This document shows, one piece after another, positions 22,387 to 24,169 of a stretch of DNA of 24,169 nt. The stretch is from Lachnospiraceae bacterium (GTDB lineage Bacteria; Bacillota; Clostridia; Lachnospirales; Lachnospiraceae): the NCBI GenBank assembly GCA_009774585.1, contig VSOA01000017.1, positions 1-24,169 on the forward strand, written 5' to 3'. The notes under the pieces were generated by a model. It made no database searches. It worked only from the letters and a program-made list of their open reading frames with translations, and was not told the DNA's origin. Positions within the stretch are counted from its first letter, which is position 1. Each line of letters begins with the position of its first letter. The position numbers and the translations under genes were made by a program.

Positions 22387-24102
22387 TTAGTTCAAAGCGT
22401 CAACCAGCTTCTTCAGCGCTGCCAGTGCCTCATCCGGAAGCTTGTCATAGCCTTCCTTCTTAGTAGCGAAGTCTTCTACAGCCTTTACACGAGTCTCCAT
22501 AGCGCTCTTCAACTGTGCCTTATAATCAGCATCGCCAAGATCTGCATTAAAGTTCTTGAAGCCTTCTGTCTGACCATCCCATGTATTCATGATTTCGATG
22601 TCTTCAAAAGGTCCCCACTGTGTAAACTGTGCCTTACCTTCTACGATTGTCTCAAGGATTCCAAGGGTATCAGCAGGTTTAACCTTCTCGCCCATAAAAT
22701 CACCTGTATTAACAATATAGCAAGCTACGTTCTTCTCTTCTACTAACTTCTTGAACTTATCATAGTCATTAACTAACGGATAAGTTCTGAACGGGTTAGC
22801 ATAAGGTACGATACGGATTGCGTTAAGGTCTGTACCAGCTGCAACACGCTCTGCAGTAGATGTCTTGGTTGCCAGTGTAGCACCCATAACGGATGCAAGA
22901 GCGGAACCTTTCAGTTTTACTACCGGCGGAATTGTAGGATCTTTCATGATCCAGAAGATTGCGTTAACAGGAGCGTCAATCTTATCTACACGGTTAGGAG
23001 ACCATAGTTTGGACTTAATCGCACGACCATTACCATTTCTGATATCCTCTGTAACAAGCTGAATCTTGCCCTCGCTATCCATCGTACATGAACAGTTCTG
23101 AGCGGATAACAAATATTCATTATCAGGACATCCCGTAGGATAATCTGCTGTCTTATCAAAGTAAGTAGGCTCAAGCGCAACAGATGCACAAGTATCTGTA
23201 TTGATGATGAAAGCATCGTCATGAAGAACCTTAATTTCATATTTGCCACCATGCTTAGCATGTGTCAATGTAGACTTACCGGAACCTGACAGACCGTATA
23301 CGGACGCAACGAATTTTGAACCGTCACTTAACAGATATTCTTTCTGTCCGCCGTGGCAGGATGCGTAACCATTTCTGTTAGCAAGCGCCCATGCCATTGT
23401 CAGTGTACCTTTCTTGTGCTCACCGAAATATTTCATACCGAGAATTGCTGCACAGTTCTCGTTCGTATCGAAATAGCAAAGTGTCAGCGGATCGCTTAAG
23501 CAACTGTAATCAACGTCAGGTGCCTCTTCGGGTGCCCACTGAGGATCGGAGAAGATATAGATATCAGGCTCTTTGCCATCGCCAACCGGTTTGGAATTCT
23601 TGTACATCTTAACGTACTCATCAGACATATACTGGAAGTTGATCATCCAGTTGTACAGTAAGTTCTCTTCTCCTTCCGGAATCAGAAGATGAGCTTTTAC
23701 CATAAATTCAGGATCAAGACCTACGAAACACTCTGCATGATACATCGTCTTCCAACGTGTCTTGTAGATTGCGTCCATAACAACTTTGTCAAGCTTCGCT
23801 GCATCTACGCCGGGCTCACCTTTGATACGGCGTGCCGCTGCGTAACGGCCTGTTACGGCACCGTCGTTAAACAGAAGAACTTTTGCGTCAGCGGGAAGAC
23901 CGAATGTCTCGCCACTCTTAACCGGCATGTCCGTTACAACCGTACCGGGTGAATTTTTAGCTAATTCATAAGCCTCTCTTAATGTGTTGATTCTTACTAC
24001 GTTGTTTCCGTAGAAAGCTGCCTCAATGATGGAACGCGTCTTGGAAAAACCAACTTTGCCGGCACCAATCTCGGAAATGGGATAATACGCTTTTGTTGAC
24101 AT
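22387..24102 (-). CDS. pckA: Phosphoenolpyruvate carboxykinase (ATP type)
   Basis: Interconverts oxaloacetate plus ATP with phosphoenolpyruvate, CO2 and ADP. In anaerobic gut Clostridia it may run towards oxaloacetate, for anaplerosis or succinate formation, as well as in gluconeogenesis. The 571-residue protein has the PEPCK P-loop GLSGSGKST (270-278), with Ser in place of the more common Thr (GLSGTGKTT). The kinase-2 motif is LHDDAF (DD at 295-296) and the oxaloacetate-site region includes GRYAAARRIKG. Its length slightly exceeds the usual 530-540. The ATG at 24100-24102 has only a weak GAGAAC upstream, although the conserved sequence begins there (MSTKAYYPISEIGAGKVG). It appears monocistronic, with a strong terminator. 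The promoter is not resolved; only 67 bases upstream are visible. Confidence 0.95.
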   Translation of the reverse strand: MSTKAYYPISEIGAGKVGFSKTRSIIEAAFYGNNVVRINTLREAYELAKNSPGTVVTDMPVKSGETFGLPADAKVLLFNDGAVTGRYAAARRIKGEPGVDAAKLDKVVMDAIYKTRWKTMYHAECFVGLDPEFMVKAHLLIPEGEENLLYNWMINFQYMSDEYVKMYKNSKPVGDGKEPDIYIFSDPQWAPEEAPDVDYSCLSDPLTLCYFDTNENCAAILGMKYFGEHKKGTLTMAWALANRNGYASCHGGQKEYLLSDGSKFVASVYGLSGSGKSTLTHAKHGGKYEIKVLHDDAFIINTDTCASVALEPTYFDKTADYPTGCPDNEYLLSAQNCSCTMDSEGKIQLVTEDIRNGNGRAIKSKLWSPNRVDKIDAPVNAIFWIMKDPTIPPVVKLKGSALASVMGATLATKTSTAERVAAGTDLNAIRIVPYANPFRTYPLVNDYDKFKKLVEEKNVACYIVNTGDFMGEKVKPADTLGILETIVEGKAQFTQWGPFEDIEIMNTWDGQTEGFKNFNADLGDADYKAQLKSAMETRVKAVEDFATKKEGYDKLPDEALAALKKLVDALN

Positions 24103-24139
24103 ATTATGTTCTCATACTTAAAATTGTATTATTTAACGA

Positions 24140-24154
24140 AAGACCGTAGGTCTT
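24140..24154 (-). other. Small hairpin upstream of pckA
   Basis: Perfect 6-bp inverted repeat, AAGACC/GGTCTT, with a 3-base loop, followed on the minus strand by TTCGTTAAATAAT. It could be the terminator of a gene outside the window or part of the pckA leader. It cannot be resolved at the window edge. Confidence 0.3.
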
Positions 24155-24169
24155 CCGCCACCATCCTGC

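Overview
The window looks like a chromosomal segment of a Clostridia bacterium, most likely a Lachnospiraceae member. The reasons are a moderate-GC base composition, Gram-positive style Shine-Dalgarno (SD) sites (GGAGG types), a T-box upstream of pheST, a SpoIID-domain protein, and a VanZ-like protein. Nearly everything reads on the minus strand; only the prephenate dehydrogenase gene (tyrA) reads on the plus strand. I saw no tRNA or rRNA genes, CRISPR arrays, insertion sequences or prophage genes.

Layout from left to right: the 5' part of leuS runs off the left edge. It is followed by an EF-G-like paralogue with an unusual GTPase centre, with a strong terminator between the two genes. Next come tyrA (plus strand, with a C-terminal ACT domain) and a convergent hairpin. 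The minus-strand block that follows, in transcription order, is: SpoIID-domain protein, YihY/BrkB-type membrane protein, T-box leader, pheS, pheT, M18 aminopeptidase, queA, a PilZ-domain protein and a VanZ-like membrane protein. The pheST promoter overlaps the yihY stop codon, and its leader ends in a terminator hairpin controlled by a Phe T-box.

Upstream of the SpoIID gene is a 442-base stretch without a protein gene. It carries a stand-alone non-coding RNA with its own promoter, a long closing stem and an intrinsic terminator; 6S RNA is the best interpretation. Further right is an envelope-stress or peptide-transport style module, again in transcription order: diguanylate cyclase, OmpR-type response regulator, sensor kinase, ABC ATPase and FtsX-type permease. 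The ATPase-permease promoter has three tandem 11-base repeats at the position expected for the response regulator. The window ends with pckA (ATP-type PEP carboxykinase), which has a clear terminator.

The content is mostly housekeeping. The items that most deserve a second look are the EF-G paralogue lacking the catalytic His and a canonical NKxD, the 6S-like RNA locus, the 11-base-period operator, and the hairpin-rich pheS-pheT spacer. Functions rest on motif recognition by eye; no database search was possible.
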